Positions 23,077-31,559 of a stretch of DNA of 34,417 nucleotides are shown piece after piece. The DNA comes from Prosthecobacter sp. GTDB lineage: Bacteria > Verrucomicrobiota > Verrucomicrobiia > Verrucomicrobiales > Verrucomicrobiaceae. Position numbers and translations under genes: made by a program. A model generated the notes under the pieces. It did no database searches and was not told where the DNA came from. It saw only the letters and a program-made list of their open reading frames with translations. The DNA lies in NCBI GenBank assembly GCA_030833205.1, contig JAURHS010000021.1, positions 1 to 34,417 on the forward strand, given 5' to 3'. Every line of letters starts with the position of its first letter. The stretch's first letter is position 1.

Positions 23077-24023
23077 ACGATTCACCCTCCCAGACCTGCC
23101 GGCACAGCGGCCCCCCGCAGGGCAGCGCCAATGGTTTTGACATCGTGGACTGCCAGACCTGCGGTTTCCGTCATGTGCTGCCAATGCCGACTGCGGAGCA
23201 GCTTGTGGAGGCCTACCGCCATGAGTACTACTCTGCCGACAAGCCCCTCTACATTCAACGCTACCTTGAGGACATCGAGTGGTGGAACATGGTGTACAGC
23301 GAGCGCTATGACACCCTGGAGGCGCATCTTCCCGCGCAGCGCCGGCGCCTGCTGGATGTGGGTTCAGGTCCTGGGCTGTTTTTGGAGCATGGTCGCCAAC
23401 GCGGCTGGCAGGTGCAGGGCATTGAACCCTCGGTTCAGGCGGCGGAGCATAGCCGCAGTCGAGGCCTTCAGGTCGCCAATGTGTTCCTCAGCGCAGAGAA
23501 TGCCGTGGAGTTCGGTCGCTTTGATGCCGTCAACCTCAGCGAGGTGCTTGAGCACATTCCCGACGCGCCGGCCTTTTTGGATGTCATTTACGGCATGCTG
23601 GAACCCGGCGGCCTGGTGGTGATTGCTGTTCCCAACGACTTCAATCCGCTGCAGAAGGCTGCCGTGGCCACGCAACCCCTGAAGGACTGGTGGTTGGCGC
23701 CGCCTCACCATGTCAATTATTTCGACCAGCAAAGCCTGCCGGCGCTGCTCAAGCGCCGCGGCTTTGAGGTGGTTCATCAGGAGGGCACCTTTCCCATCGA
23801 GCTATTCCTGCTGATGGGCGATCTCTATGTTGGAGACGATGCCCTTGGGCGGGCCTGCCATGGCAGACGCAAGCAGTTTGAGCTCAACCTCAAGCGTGCA
23901 GGCCTTGCCGGCCTCAAGCGCAATCTGTATCAGAAGCTGGCTGAGCTGGGGATTGGCCGCGAGGTGGTGGTGGTGGCGCGCCGACCGCTTGAGCAACCCC
24001 ATTTCCCTGCAACCGACCACTGA
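23073..24023 (+). CDS. Class I SAM-dependent methyltransferase of a glycan operon
   Basis: The product has 316 residues from ATG 23073 (ATGA overlap with the preceding gene). A Cys pair in DCQTCGFRHVLP at about 27-38, with Cys9 upstream, could hold a zinc as in the C-methyltransferases of deoxysugar pathways. The SAM site is RRLLDVGSGPGLFLEHG at about 91-107, followed by GIEPS and the helix NLSEVLEHIPD, then GGLVVIAVPNDFNPLQ and PPHHVNYFDQQSLPALLKRRGF, the standard Methyltransf_11/23 ending. It probably methylates the nonulosonate-like sugar or a nucleotide sugar; O- versus C-methylation cannot be decided. It lies five bases before the pyruvyl transferase gene. Confidence 0.88.
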   Translation: MNDSPSQTCRHSGPPQGSANGFDIVDCQTCGFRHVLPMPTAEQLVEAYRHEYYSADKPLYIQRYLEDIEWWNMVYSERYDTLEAHLPAQRRRLLDVGSGPGLFLEHGRQRGWQVQGIEPSVQAAEHSRSRGLQVANVFLSAENAVEFGRFDAVNLSEVLEHIPDAPAFLDVIYGMLEPGGLVVIAVPNDFNPLQKAAVATQPLKDWWLAPPHHVNYFDQQSLPALLKRRGFEVVHQEGTFPIELFLLMGDLYVGDDALGRACHGRRKQFELNLKRAGLAGLKRNLYQKLAELGIGREVVVVARRPLEQPHFPATDH

Positions 24024-24028
24024 TTCGT

Positions 24029-25288
24029 ATGGCCGTGACCAAAGTTGTTTTTGTTGGCTGCTACACCATTCGAAGTGCTGGTGATGATGCGCCCCTGGCC
24101 TTTTTGACCACAGCCCTTCGCGAGCGTCTTGGGCCCTGTGATTTTGTGGTGCTTGCCCGGCATCCCAGCCCCGAGTTTGATCGCTTCCACGGAGTGCGAA
24201 CCATCGCTGGATTCGAGCATGAGAGCCGAGAGGCGGCGCAGGGGCGCTGGATGCGTGGATTGAATGTTGCCGACGAGCGCAGCCACTTGCGTGGCATTGC
24301 CGATGAAATTGCCTCTGCAGATCTGGTGGTGTTGGGAGCTGGCAATTTTTTCACCGAAGTGTCATTTGACCTGTTTCGCGGCAATTTCGCGATGATCCTG
24401 ATTGCAGCGGCAATTGCCGAGATGGCGGGGACACCATACTTTCTTTTCGCGATGAGTGCCAATGCCCTGCGTTTGCCATGGGCGGTGAAGGCAGCAGCTT
24501 GGGTGCTGCGCAGGGCGTCGGCAGTGATTTTCCGGGATCGCAGCGCAGTGACCAATCTCGTTGGCAGTGGCGTCGCCCTGCCAACGCATCGTGTGCTGCC
24601 AGATCCTGCCTTGGGGGCGCCCCCTTGTGATCCGCGGCGCTCCGCGGAGATTTTGCAGCAGGAGGGCATTGATCTCGTAGGGCGTGAGGTGCTGGCGGTG
24701 GCGTTGCGCAACCTCTCCTACATGAATGCACAGGAGCCATATGAGGCCATGCTTGCCGAGGTTGTGGACCGCTGGAACCAGCGCGGGCCGCAGCGCGCGG
24801 TCCTTTTTATTCCTCAGTGCAGCTACCATGTCGGCGATCCAGGCACCGATGATCGCCATATGGCGAGGTGTCTGGCACGCCGCGTTGCCACCAAGTCGCA
24901 GTGCTTTTTCATTGAGGGTGAACACCAGTCCTCGGAAATTGAGTGCCTGTATGCTGAGGCTCGAGTCACTCTCGCCACTCGTCTGCATGGCTGTGTGTTT
25001 TCTGTCAAGATGGGCACTGCAACGCTTGGTCTGGCCTATGAGGACAAGGTGAGCGGCTTTTTCGACCAACTGGGAATGCCTGAGGCCTGCCTCCCATTGG
25101 ACGCCACCGCTGAAGAGGTTTTCCGACAGATCGAGCAACTTGCCCAAAAGGCAGACACGCTGCGGCCTCTGCTGCTGGAGAAAGTTGAGGGTCTGAGGCA
25201 GGAACTTTGCGGTTATGTCAACACTGCCGTGGATTTGATCGCGGAGCGTCAGCGTCAACTCAGTGCAGCAAAGGAGAATCAGCCATGA
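24029..25288 (+). CDS. Polysaccharide pyruvyl transferase family protein (CsaB-like)
   Basis: The product has 419 residues. The N-terminus VVFVGCYTIRSAGDDAPL matches the GT-B-like start of PF04230 (G-x-G-D-D pattern). VLGAGNFFTEVSFDLFRGNF, VIFRDRSAV, VAVALRNLSYM, FIPQCSYHVGDPGTDDRHMA and ARVTLATRLHGCVFSVKMGT (the conserved R-x-H-G) follow in the family order. The family transfers pyruvate from phosphoenolpyruvate to a sugar as a ketal, giving negative charge to surface polysaccharides. The gene starts five bases after the methyltransferase stop and its end overlaps the ATP-grasp start in ATGA. The acceptor is presumably the sugar made by the upstream enzymes. The function is inferred from family; some members have other roles. 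Confidence 0.86.
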   Translation: MAVTKVVFVGCYTIRSAGDDAPLAFLTTALRERLGPCDFVVLARHPSPEFDRFHGVRTIAGFEHESREAAQGRWMRGLNVADERSHLRGIADEIASADLVVLGAGNFFTEVSFDLFRGNFAMILIAAAIAEMAGTPYFLFAMSANALRLPWAVKAAAWVLRRASAVIFRDRSAVTNLVGSGVALPTHRVLPDPALGAPPCDPRRSAEILQQEGIDLVGREVLAVALRNLSYMNAQEPYEAMLAEVVDRWNQRGPQRAVLFIPQCSYHVGDPGTDDRHMARCLARRVATKSQCFFIEGEHQSSEIECLYAEARVTLATRLHGCVFSVKMGTATLGLAYEDKVSGFFDQLGMPEACLPLDATAEEVFRQIEQLAQKADTLRPLLLEKVEGLRQELCGYVNTAVDLIAERQRQLSAAKENQP

Positions 25289-26511
25289 AGACAGTGATGA
25301 TCATTGGTGCCGCTCAGGAACATTGCCTGGGCATTGAGCGTGCTGCCGAGCTTGGATTTGAGGTCTTTGCCGTAGATGGCAATCCTCAAGCTCCTGGCCT
25401 AGCCCTTGCAAAGGCTTCCGCGGTTGTTTCCACCTATGATCACGAGGCGGCACTGCTTGCTGCACGCAGTCACATTGCCAGCGGCGGACGCATTGACGGT
25501 GTGATGACCCTCGCTTCGGATGTGCCGTTGACTGTGGCCTATGTCGCCGAGGCTCTGGGATTGCCTGGCATCGGCGTGGAAAGTGCAAGGTTGGCCAGCG
25601 AAAAACTGTTGATGAAGGACTGCTTTCTTCGGCATGAAATTGCGATGCCCGCCTATGCCGAGGCCCGCAGTCCAGCTGATCTGCTTGATTTTGCGCGGCA
25701 GCACGGAATGCCTGTGGTGGTCAAGCCGGTGGACAGTCGCGGAGCGCGCGGCGTCCAGTTGATTCGAAGCTTCGAGGAATTGGAGTCAAGCCATGCCGTG
25801 GCCAGACAATACTCGCCGACGGGCAGGGTGATGGTGGAATCCTACCTGCCGGGACCTCAGCTTTCCACGGAGGGCTACATGCTCGATGGCAAGGCCCATG
25901 TGCCGTCAATCTTTGATCGCAATTACGAGCGCCTGGAGCTCTATGCCCCCTTCATCGTCGAGGATGGCGGTGAGATGCCAAGCCTGCTTGCGGCAACCCA
26001 CGGGCCGGAGGTGGTGGACCTGATGCAGCGCGCTGCACTTGCCCTGGGAATTCGCAATGGAGTCATCAAGGGGGATTTGGTGGTTCATCAGGGACAGGTG
26101 AAGATTATTGAGCTTGCCGCCAGAATGTCTGGCGGCTTTTTTGGCACGCTCGCAGCTCCGGTGGCCAACGGGGTGGATTTGATTGGCATCGGCATTCGCC
26201 TTGCAGTGGGCGAGCGCATTGATCCCGCCGAGTTGCAGCCACGATGGCAGCGCGGCGCTGCGATTCGATTTGCATTCCCCTCCTGTGGGGTGATTGGAGG
26301 GATTGAGGGGTTGGAGCGCATCAGGGCCGATGGGGCCTGCCGATACGCCCATGTCTTTGCGCAGGTTGGTGATGTCATTGCTCCGATTACCAATCATCCG
26401 TCCCGTCCTGCGGTGGTTGTGGCGGAGGGGGCTGATGCCGCTGACGCAGCCAGACATGCCAAACGCCTGATGGAGTCCCTTCACTGGGATGTCAAAGGCT
26501 CACAGCCCTGA
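25285..26511 (+). CDS. ATP-grasp ligase of a glycan operon
   Basis: The product has 408 residues. ATG 25285 has a strong AAGGAG (25271-25276) eight bases upstream and overlaps the previous stop (ATGA). The N-terminal Rossmann-like part is TVMIIGAAQEHCLGIERAAELGF; the ATP-grasp domain shows MPVVVKPVDSRGARGVQLI (split as MPVVVKPVDSRG and ARGVQLI), VESYLPGPQLSTEGYM and IIELAARMSGGFFGTLAA. This is the biotin carboxylase/carbamoyl phosphate-like arrangement, which activates a carboxylate through an acyl phosphate and joins it to an amine or other nucleophile. In this operon it may attach an amino acid or other carboxylate to the amino sugar; that is inference. By base count, rows in this gene are less GC-rich than the left half (30 of 60 in 25261-25320). 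Confidence 0.87.
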   Translation: MKTVMIIGAAQEHCLGIERAAELGFEVFAVDGNPQAPGLALAKASAVVSTYDHEAALLAARSHIASGGRIDGVMTLASDVPLTVAYVAEALGLPGIGVESARLASEKLLMKDCFLRHEIAMPAYAEARSPADLLDFARQHGMPVVVKPVDSRGARGVQLIRSFEELESSHAVARQYSPTGRVMVESYLPGPQLSTEGYMLDGKAHVPSIFDRNYERLELYAPFIVEDGGEMPSLLAATHGPEVVDLMQRAALALGIRNGVIKGDLVVHQGQVKIIELAARMSGGFFGTLAAPVANGVDLIGIGIRLAVGERIDPAELQPRWQRGAAIRFAFPSCGVIGGIEGLERIRADGACRYAHVFAQVGDVIAPITNHPSRPAVVVAEGADAADAARHAKRLMESLHWDVKGSQP

Positions 26512-26529
26512 GCCAAGCGTGCTTCCCGA

Positions 26530-27552
26530 ATGAAGTCTCATTGTTTTATCATCACTGCTCCCCATCATGGGGTGCTAACGCAGGAGAGTGTTCCTGAGCC
26601 GAGGGATGGCGAACTGCTGTGCCGCCCCCTACGCATCGGCCTGTGCGGCACTGACCGCCTTGTGTATGCCGGTGAGATGCCGGCAGCCATTTTTCCACGC
26701 GTTCCAGGTCACGAAGTGGTCGCCGAAGTACTCGAAGATCGTTCTTCAAGGGGGCTGGCAGCGGGGACTCGAATTGTTGTTGATCCCTACAAGAACTGTG
26801 GATCCTGCCACGCCTGTAGAGTTGGGCGCCCCAACTGTTGTCGCCTCAACCAGACTCTTGGTGTTCAGCGCGATGGCATCATGCGCGAGCACTTCACGCT
26901 CGATGCAGATCGCGCCCACTGCCTGCCGCAGGATGAGGATGTCAGGCGTTTTGTCTTGGCTGAACCCCTTACGCTTGCTCTGCATGTGCTGGAACGCGCG
27001 GGGCAGGTGGCAGGGCGCTGGGTGCTCATCGCTGGAGTGGGCAATGTCGGATCATTGGTGCTCCGGGTGATGCAGCAGGCAGGTGCGCGTGTGATCGCCT
27101 GGAGTCTTTCAGAGGGAACACTCCGCAAGGCTCTGGCGCTGGGCGCAGAGCACGCGATTTGTGCCACTGACCCGGACGCTCGGGAGAAGGTCATGCAAAT
27201 CACATCAGGCGAGGGAGTCAGTGTTGCCGTTGAATGTGCGGGCAAAAGTCAGGCTGTCGAGGACTGCATTGCCCTTGCTGCCTTTGCCGGCAGGGTGATC
27301 CTGCATGGGCATTCCAAATTGGCTTCGGCAGTGCGAGGCTCCGATCTGGTCTTCAAGGAATTGGATGTCTTGGGCAGTCGCAACAGTCACGGCTGTTTTC
27401 CCAGAGCCTTGCGCTGCCTCAGTGATCGTCCCGAAGTCTGGAATGAACTCATCAGTCATCAACTTCCTTGGTCGGCAGTGCAGGAGGCCTTTGACCTGAC
27501 CAAGGGGCCTTCGGGCACTTATTCCAAAATCGTGCTCGACTTCCCAGACTGA
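26530..27552 (+). CDS. Zinc-dependent alcohol dehydrogenase (MDR family)
   Basis: The product has 340 residues. The catalytic zinc ligands Cys39 (LCGTD) and His61-Glu62 (PGHEV) are visible, and the structural zinc is bound by Cys90, Cys93, Cys96 and Cys104 in NCGSCHACRVGRPNCC. The cofactor-binding stretch is IAGVGNVGSLVL. Typical family closing strands follow (VAVECAGKS, VILHGHSKL). Relatives oxidise sorbitol, threonine, galactitol and, in some glycan operons, nucleotide-sugar or inositol derivatives. It lies 18 bp after the ATP-grasp gene and 13 bp before the GH57-like gene, so it belongs to the operon. A role in oxidising a hydroxyl of the sugar before amination or ligation is possible, but the substrate is unknown. 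Confidence 0.92.
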   Translation: MKSHCFIITAPHHGVLTQESVPEPRDGELLCRPLRIGLCGTDRLVYAGEMPAAIFPRVPGHEVVAEVLEDRSSRGLAAGTRIVVDPYKNCGSCHACRVGRPNCCRLNQTLGVQRDGIMREHFTLDADRAHCLPQDEDVRRFVLAEPLTLALHVLERAGQVAGRWVLIAGVGNVGSLVLRVMQQAGARVIAWSLSEGTLRKALALGAEHAICATDPDAREKVMQITSGEGVSVAVECAGKSQAVEDCIALAAFAGRVILHGHSKLASAVRGSDLVFKELDVLGSRNSHGCFPRALRCLSDRPEVWNELISHQLPWSAVQEAFDLTKGPSGTYSKIVLDFPD

Positions 27553-27565
27553 AAGCCACGGTGAC

Positions 27566-29509
27566 ATGAAAGCCTTTCAAGTCTATCATCTCAACCTTGC
27601 ATTCTCCTCGATTGCGACTCAGGCGCGGGGGGAGGTGATTGACCGCTGTTACACGCCACTGCTTGATTTGGTGGAGCAGGCTGGGCTGCCCATTGGCATC
27701 GAACTTACCGGCTGGACGCTGCAGCAGATCCTTGAGCTTCGGCCGGCCTGGGTGGAGCGCTTTAGGGCTCTGCTTGATCGAGGGGTCTGCGAGTTGATTG
27801 GCAGTGGATGGTCCCAACTCATCGGACCGCTGGTGCCCGCCAGTGTCAATCGCTGGAATCAGCAACTTGGCCTCCAAGCCTACGAGCAGCGGCTTGGCAT
27901 TCGCCCTCGGCTGGTGCTGGTCAATGAAATGGCGTTCTCCAGCAGCATGGTCGACCTTTATGCCGAGGTTGGCTATGAGGGCATCATCATGGACCGCGAC
28001 AATGTGCGGCTGGCGCTGGACCTCGATCACCACCCGGAAGTGGCCCTGCCCACTCATGCCTGTGGTCTGCGCCTTGCCGATGGATTGCCGGTTCTCTGGT
28101 CAGATTCGGTGCTTTTTCAACGCTTCCAGCGTGTGGTGCACGGTGACATTCCCATCAGTGAATACCTGCAAAGCCTGCGCCTGCGCATGCAACGAGAGCG
28201 CATGCCGGTGATGCCGCTGTACTGCAATGATGCGGAGATCTTTGATTATCGCCCCGGCCGCTTCACCACCGAGTCGCGCCTGCACCCTGATGGCGAGTGG
28301 AATCGCATTGCCCGCGTCCTTGAGCAGGCTCAACAGGCACTGGGGCTGCAGTGGGTCAGCCCGTCTCAGGCTTTGGCCGAGGTGCTCAAGACGCCCAGGC
28401 GCAGTGGAAGGCTCAGCTCTGCTGCCCATCCCATCCCGGTCAAAAAACAGGCCAAGTACAACATCAATCGCTGGGCGGTCAGCGGCCGTGACAACCTCTG
28501 GCTCAATAGTCGCTGCCATCAGTGGCATCGGCTCCTGCAAAACGAGCCGCAGGCCACGGCATCGCAGTGGCGAGAGTTGTGTGAGTTTTGGGCCAGTGAT
28601 CTGCGCACCCACATCACCGCTGAGCGCTGGCAAGAGGCCTGCGATGGGCTGCAGCAACGCTTGCCCGAGCCTCCTGCGCCAAGCTTGGCACCCGAAGCCC
28701 CGACAGCATCAGCGGACCCACGCTTCAGCATCAGTCGCGATGAGGAGGACATTCTTTGGACCTTCGAAACCAGCGAGCTGAAATTGGTGCTCAATGCCAG
28801 ACGCGGCCTGACGCTCAGGTCCCTGGCCTTCGCAAAACACCAGTTCGAGCCCCTGGTGGGCACCCTTGCTCAAGGCCACTTTGATTCGATTGAATTGGCT
28901 GCAGATTACTACTCCGGCGGCGTGCTCATTGAAATTCCGGGGGAACGAGTTCGCCTGACCGACCTGGAGTGGCTGCAGCCGCAGTGGCGGGTCATTGGTG
29001 ATGAATTGTGGATTGAGGGCGAGTTGCCGCTGGCTCATGGCAGCCTCCGAAAAGCCATCGTGATTGACCTTCAGGGGCAGGGTCTGCGACTGCACTATGG
29101 CTTTCGCGGTTGGCAGCGGCCCGTGGGATTGGTGCGGGTCGGCATCCTCACTCTGCTGCCGCAGTCCTGCGCGGTGCCGCTGGAATTGACCACCCACCTC
29201 GGCGGGGATGAAGCGGAGAGCTTTGTGGTGGAGCAGCGCTTCAATCACACCGCCTCCAGTTCCTTCTTTGTCTCCAGCAGCTCGGCCTTGGGTGCCACCA
29301 AGGGAGAGCTCAGCATTGTTGAGGCCGCAGGCCGTGGACTGCGCCTGCAATGGGATCCCTCGGCCTGCGCTGCCATGCCGATGTTCAAGCATCTGCCAAC
29401 GCCGAGCTCTCATCTCAGTCGGCTCTCCTTTTCGCTTTGCGAACTCGACGACACCTCCAAGTCTGGCGGTCGGATGTTGGATTTTGCGGTGACAGTCACT
29501 CCGCTCTGA
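27566..29509 (+). CDS. GH57-like glycoside hydrolase/transferase in a glycan biosynthesis operon
   Basis: The product has 647 residues with a GGTGA site just before ATG 27566. The first 300 residues show a GH57-type barrel: VYHLNLAFSS (residues 7-16), IGIELTGWTL, GSGWSQLIGPL, LVLVNEMAFSSSM with a Glu at 121 that could be the nucleophile, and YCNDAEIFDYRPGRF with Asp222 near the acid/base position. A linker with Pro/Ala-rich sequence (about 365-380) leads to a C-terminal beta-sandwich (380-647) rich in short strands, comparable to the sandwich of GH57 glucanotransferases. No signal peptide, so it acts in the cytoplasm. It may trim or transfer glycan units during assembly. GH57 enzymes normally act on alpha-glucans, so its presence here is unusual. 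It is the last gene of the operon. Confidence 0.8.
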   Translation: MKAFQVYHLNLAFSSIATQARGEVIDRCYTPLLDLVEQAGLPIGIELTGWTLQQILELRPAWVERFRALLDRGVCELIGSGWSQLIGPLVPASVNRWNQQLGLQAYEQRLGIRPRLVLVNEMAFSSSMVDLYAEVGYEGIIMDRDNVRLALDLDHHPEVALPTHACGLRLADGLPVLWSDSVLFQRFQRVVHGDIPISEYLQSLRLRMQRERMPVMPLYCNDAEIFDYRPGRFTTESRLHPDGEWNRIARVLEQAQQALGLQWVSPSQALAEVLKTPRRSGRLSSAAHPIPVKKQAKYNINRWAVSGRDNLWLNSRCHQWHRLLQNEPQATASQWRELCEFWASDLRTHITAERWQEACDGLQQRLPEPPAPSLAPEAPTASADPRFSISRDEEDILWTFETSELKLVLNARRGLTLRSLAFAKHQFEPLVGTLAQGHFDSIELAADYYSGGVLIEIPGERVRLTDLEWLQPQWRVIGDELWIEGELPLAHGSLRKAIVIDLQGQGLRLHYGFRGWQRPVGLVRVGILTLLPQSCAVPLELTTHLGGDEAESFVVEQRFNHTASSSFFVSSSSALGATKGELSIVEAAGRGLRLQWDPSACAAMPMFKHLPTPSSHLSRLSFSLCELDDTSKSGGRMLDFAVTVTPL

Positions 29510-29551
29510 ATCACTCGTCGCTGCGAAATTCAACCAGAGTGGCAAACGCAC

Positions 29552-31447
29552 TCAGCGTCGCTTGGCCGGGGAGTGGGCCTGCATGAACTCCAGCAACAGG
29601 GGCAGGGCAGGCTCGGGCATGTTGCCATGGTCGCGGCCCTTGAACTCATGGAATTCAAGCTGCTTGTGGCCATTGAGTTTCATCATGCGCCAGAAGTAGG
29701 CGCACTCCTCGTAGCGGCCCATCAACTCCAGTTCGCGGTCGCCGGTGGCCAGAAAGATCGGCGCGGCATCGGCGCGCACATGGTACAGGGGCGCCAGAGG
29801 ATCAATCAGTGGTTGGGTCTGTGGCATGCCCTGTTGCCTGCGCATGGTGAAATGGGTGATGACCTGCGGGCTGAGGGGAATGAGACCGGCAATGGCCTTG
29901 GGCTTGAGATCATGGGCGCCAAGCCATTGCTCATCCAGCCCGCACATGAGGGCCAGATAGGCACCGGCGCTGTGGCCGCCGACAAAAACGCGTTTGGCAT
30001 CGCCGCCGAATTCCTCGATGTGGCGCAGCGTCCAGGCGATGGCAGCCGCGGCATCGGCGAGGCTGGTCTTGGGGTCGTCCTCGGGGGCGAGTCGGTAATT
30101 GGCCGCCAGCACGGCAATGCCCTGATCGCGCAGGCCAGTGGGGATGAAGCGTTCGCCTGCAGTCAGGCCGCCGCCATGAAACCAGAGCAGGGTCGCAAAG
30201 CCGGGCTTGCTGGGAGCGTGCAGGTCCAGACGGCAGCGCAGACGGGCTGCGGGGCTTGGATTGGCTTCCTCGCGGTAGAGCACTTCGCGCAGCAGGCGGT
30301 GGCCATGGCCATCATCGCGCTGGCCCAGCTCCTTCTCCAGCGCATCAAGGATGATTTCCGCCGCCTCGGCCTTGCCCTCAAAGAGCAGCAAGGCGGCCTG
30401 GTCGAGTCTGGCTTGGCTTGCCCCACGACGACGCAGTTCAAGCAGGGCCAGTGGCAGGCGCAGGTGGGCCGGGTTGCCGCAGCGCGGTAGCGCCTGCAAA
30501 TCGCGCAGACCGCGGGAGTGGGTGGGTTCGATGACAGTGCCTTCGCCGTAATCATTCCAGGTGGCGATTTGAATCATCGTTGCCTTGCTCTTGAGGGCAA
30601 GCCGCAGGCTCTCGCGAAGAGTTTCGCCATCCCTGGGATCGATGCGTCCGTAACTGTCGTGCAGGCCGGCCTGCCGATAAATATCGCGAAAGCCCGGAAA
30701 GGCGCAGGCAAGCAGTTGTGGGTCCTCGCGATGAAGCCTGCCCAGCTCCGCCTGCCATTGCTCGCTCTTGAGGTTGCGGCCGCCGCTCACCGGTGGCCAG
30801 GCAAAGCTGCCCTGTAGGGCATGGGCCTTGGCCAGATGCGGCAGCCCGCGCACGAAGGCTTGGTGGTGGATGTTGCGCCAGTCCACCAACTGGGGACCAA
30901 ACACCAGCAGCAGCGGTTTGCCCTGCTCGCGCAGGTATCCCTCGTTGCCAAACAGATGCTGTGCGGCCCAATCCACATCCCTTTGCACCTGCTGCGCTGC
31001 CGCCTGTTGGCCCAGGCTCTTCAAGCCCTGGTCTTCGTGGCAAAGCGCGTACTTCAAGCCCGCCTTGTTCAGCCATGAGATGAGCTTTAGGCTGTTGCGG
31101 TGAATGGCGGCGTGGTCATTGAGATTGCCGGTTCCGTACCAGTCCAAGATGACCCCATCCAGTCCGGCGTATTTCATGAGCAGCACCTGCGATTCCAACA
31201 CCGCGTCATCGCCGCTGTCGTAGGGCCCGATGAGCGGGTAGTCCTGGGAGGCAATCTGGCGTCGGCCATCCCAGCGCACTTCATCGGGCTTGAAGTGATT
31301 CATGCCCCAGTGCCAGCCCCATTGGCCGCTGATGTCGCGGCTGGCGTACCAAGGCAGGTAATGCACCAGCAGCAGAGGCTCGGTGGCTGCCACCTGCAGG
31401 GCGCAGAGCAGTAGGGCGACAAGGGCGGGAAGGTGGCGTGGTATCAT
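29552..31447 (-). CDS. Secreted GH99-like domain fused to alpha/beta-hydrolase (esterase)
   Basis: The product has 631 residues from ATG 31447, whose first residues form a signal peptide (MIPRHLPALVALLLCALQVAAT). A longer frame upstream has no export signal at its start and would read through operator f. Residues of about 25-360 resemble GH71/99-type barrels: LLVHYLPWYASRD, MKYAGLDGVILDWYG and IQIATWNDYGEGTVIEPT. A second domain is an alpha/beta hydrolase: WFHGGGLTAG (oxyanion hole, about 422), nucleophile Ser in GGHSAGAYLAL (about 490), Asp in ATGDRE (about 567) and His in GRDHGN (about 606). It could cleave a mannan- or rhamnan-like chain and remove acyl groups in one protein. The genes on both sides are the GH57-like gene (convergent) and lactate permease (same strand). 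Confidence 0.85.
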   Translation of the reverse strand: MIPRHLPALVALLLCALQVAATEPLLLVHYLPWYASRDISGQWGWHWGMNHFKPDEVRWDGRRQIASQDYPLIGPYDSGDDAVLESQVLLMKYAGLDGVILDWYGTGNLNDHAAIHRNSLKLISWLNKAGLKYALCHEDQGLKSLGQQAAAQQVQRDVDWAAQHLFGNEGYLREQGKPLLLVFGPQLVDWRNIHHQAFVRGLPHLAKAHALQGSFAWPPVSGGRNLKSEQWQAELGRLHREDPQLLACAFPGFRDIYRQAGLHDSYGRIDPRDGETLRESLRLALKSKATMIQIATWNDYGEGTVIEPTHSRGLRDLQALPRCGNPAHLRLPLALLELRRRGASQARLDQAALLLFEGKAEAAEIILDALEKELGQRDDGHGHRLLREVLYREEANPSPAARLRCRLDLHAPSKPGFATLLWFHGGGLTAGERFIPTGLRDQGIAVLAANYRLAPEDDPKTSLADAAAAIAWTLRHIEEFGGDAKRVFVGGHSAGAYLALMCGLDEQWLGAHDLKPKAIAGLIPLSPQVITHFTMRRQQGMPQTQPLIDPLAPLYHVRADAAPIFLATGDRELELMGRYEECAYFWRMMKLNGHKQLEFHEFKGRDHGNMPEPALPLLLEFMQAHSPAKRR

Positions 31448-31457
31448 TTGGGGACCA
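31439..31457. promoter_or_regulatory. Possible operator f overlapping the GH99-esterase start codon
   Basis: TGGTATC, spacer ATTTG, GGGACCA: the regulon repeat with an extra mismatch (A for C in the first arm). The start codon of the GH99-esterase gene (31445-31447) lies inside it. Like site d at the regulator gene, its placement would let a bound protein block translation initiation or the promoter. This would add the secreted fusion enzyme to the catabolic regulon. Confidence 0.5.
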
Positions 31458-31559
31458 GAGGTGGAGTCGCCGCTGCCTGAGCGCAAGTCGGCAACGGCTC
31501 CGTGCGGTTGGGTGGCACTGCCGCCAGCAAGGTTGGCCGATGGGCGATGCTCGCTGAAG

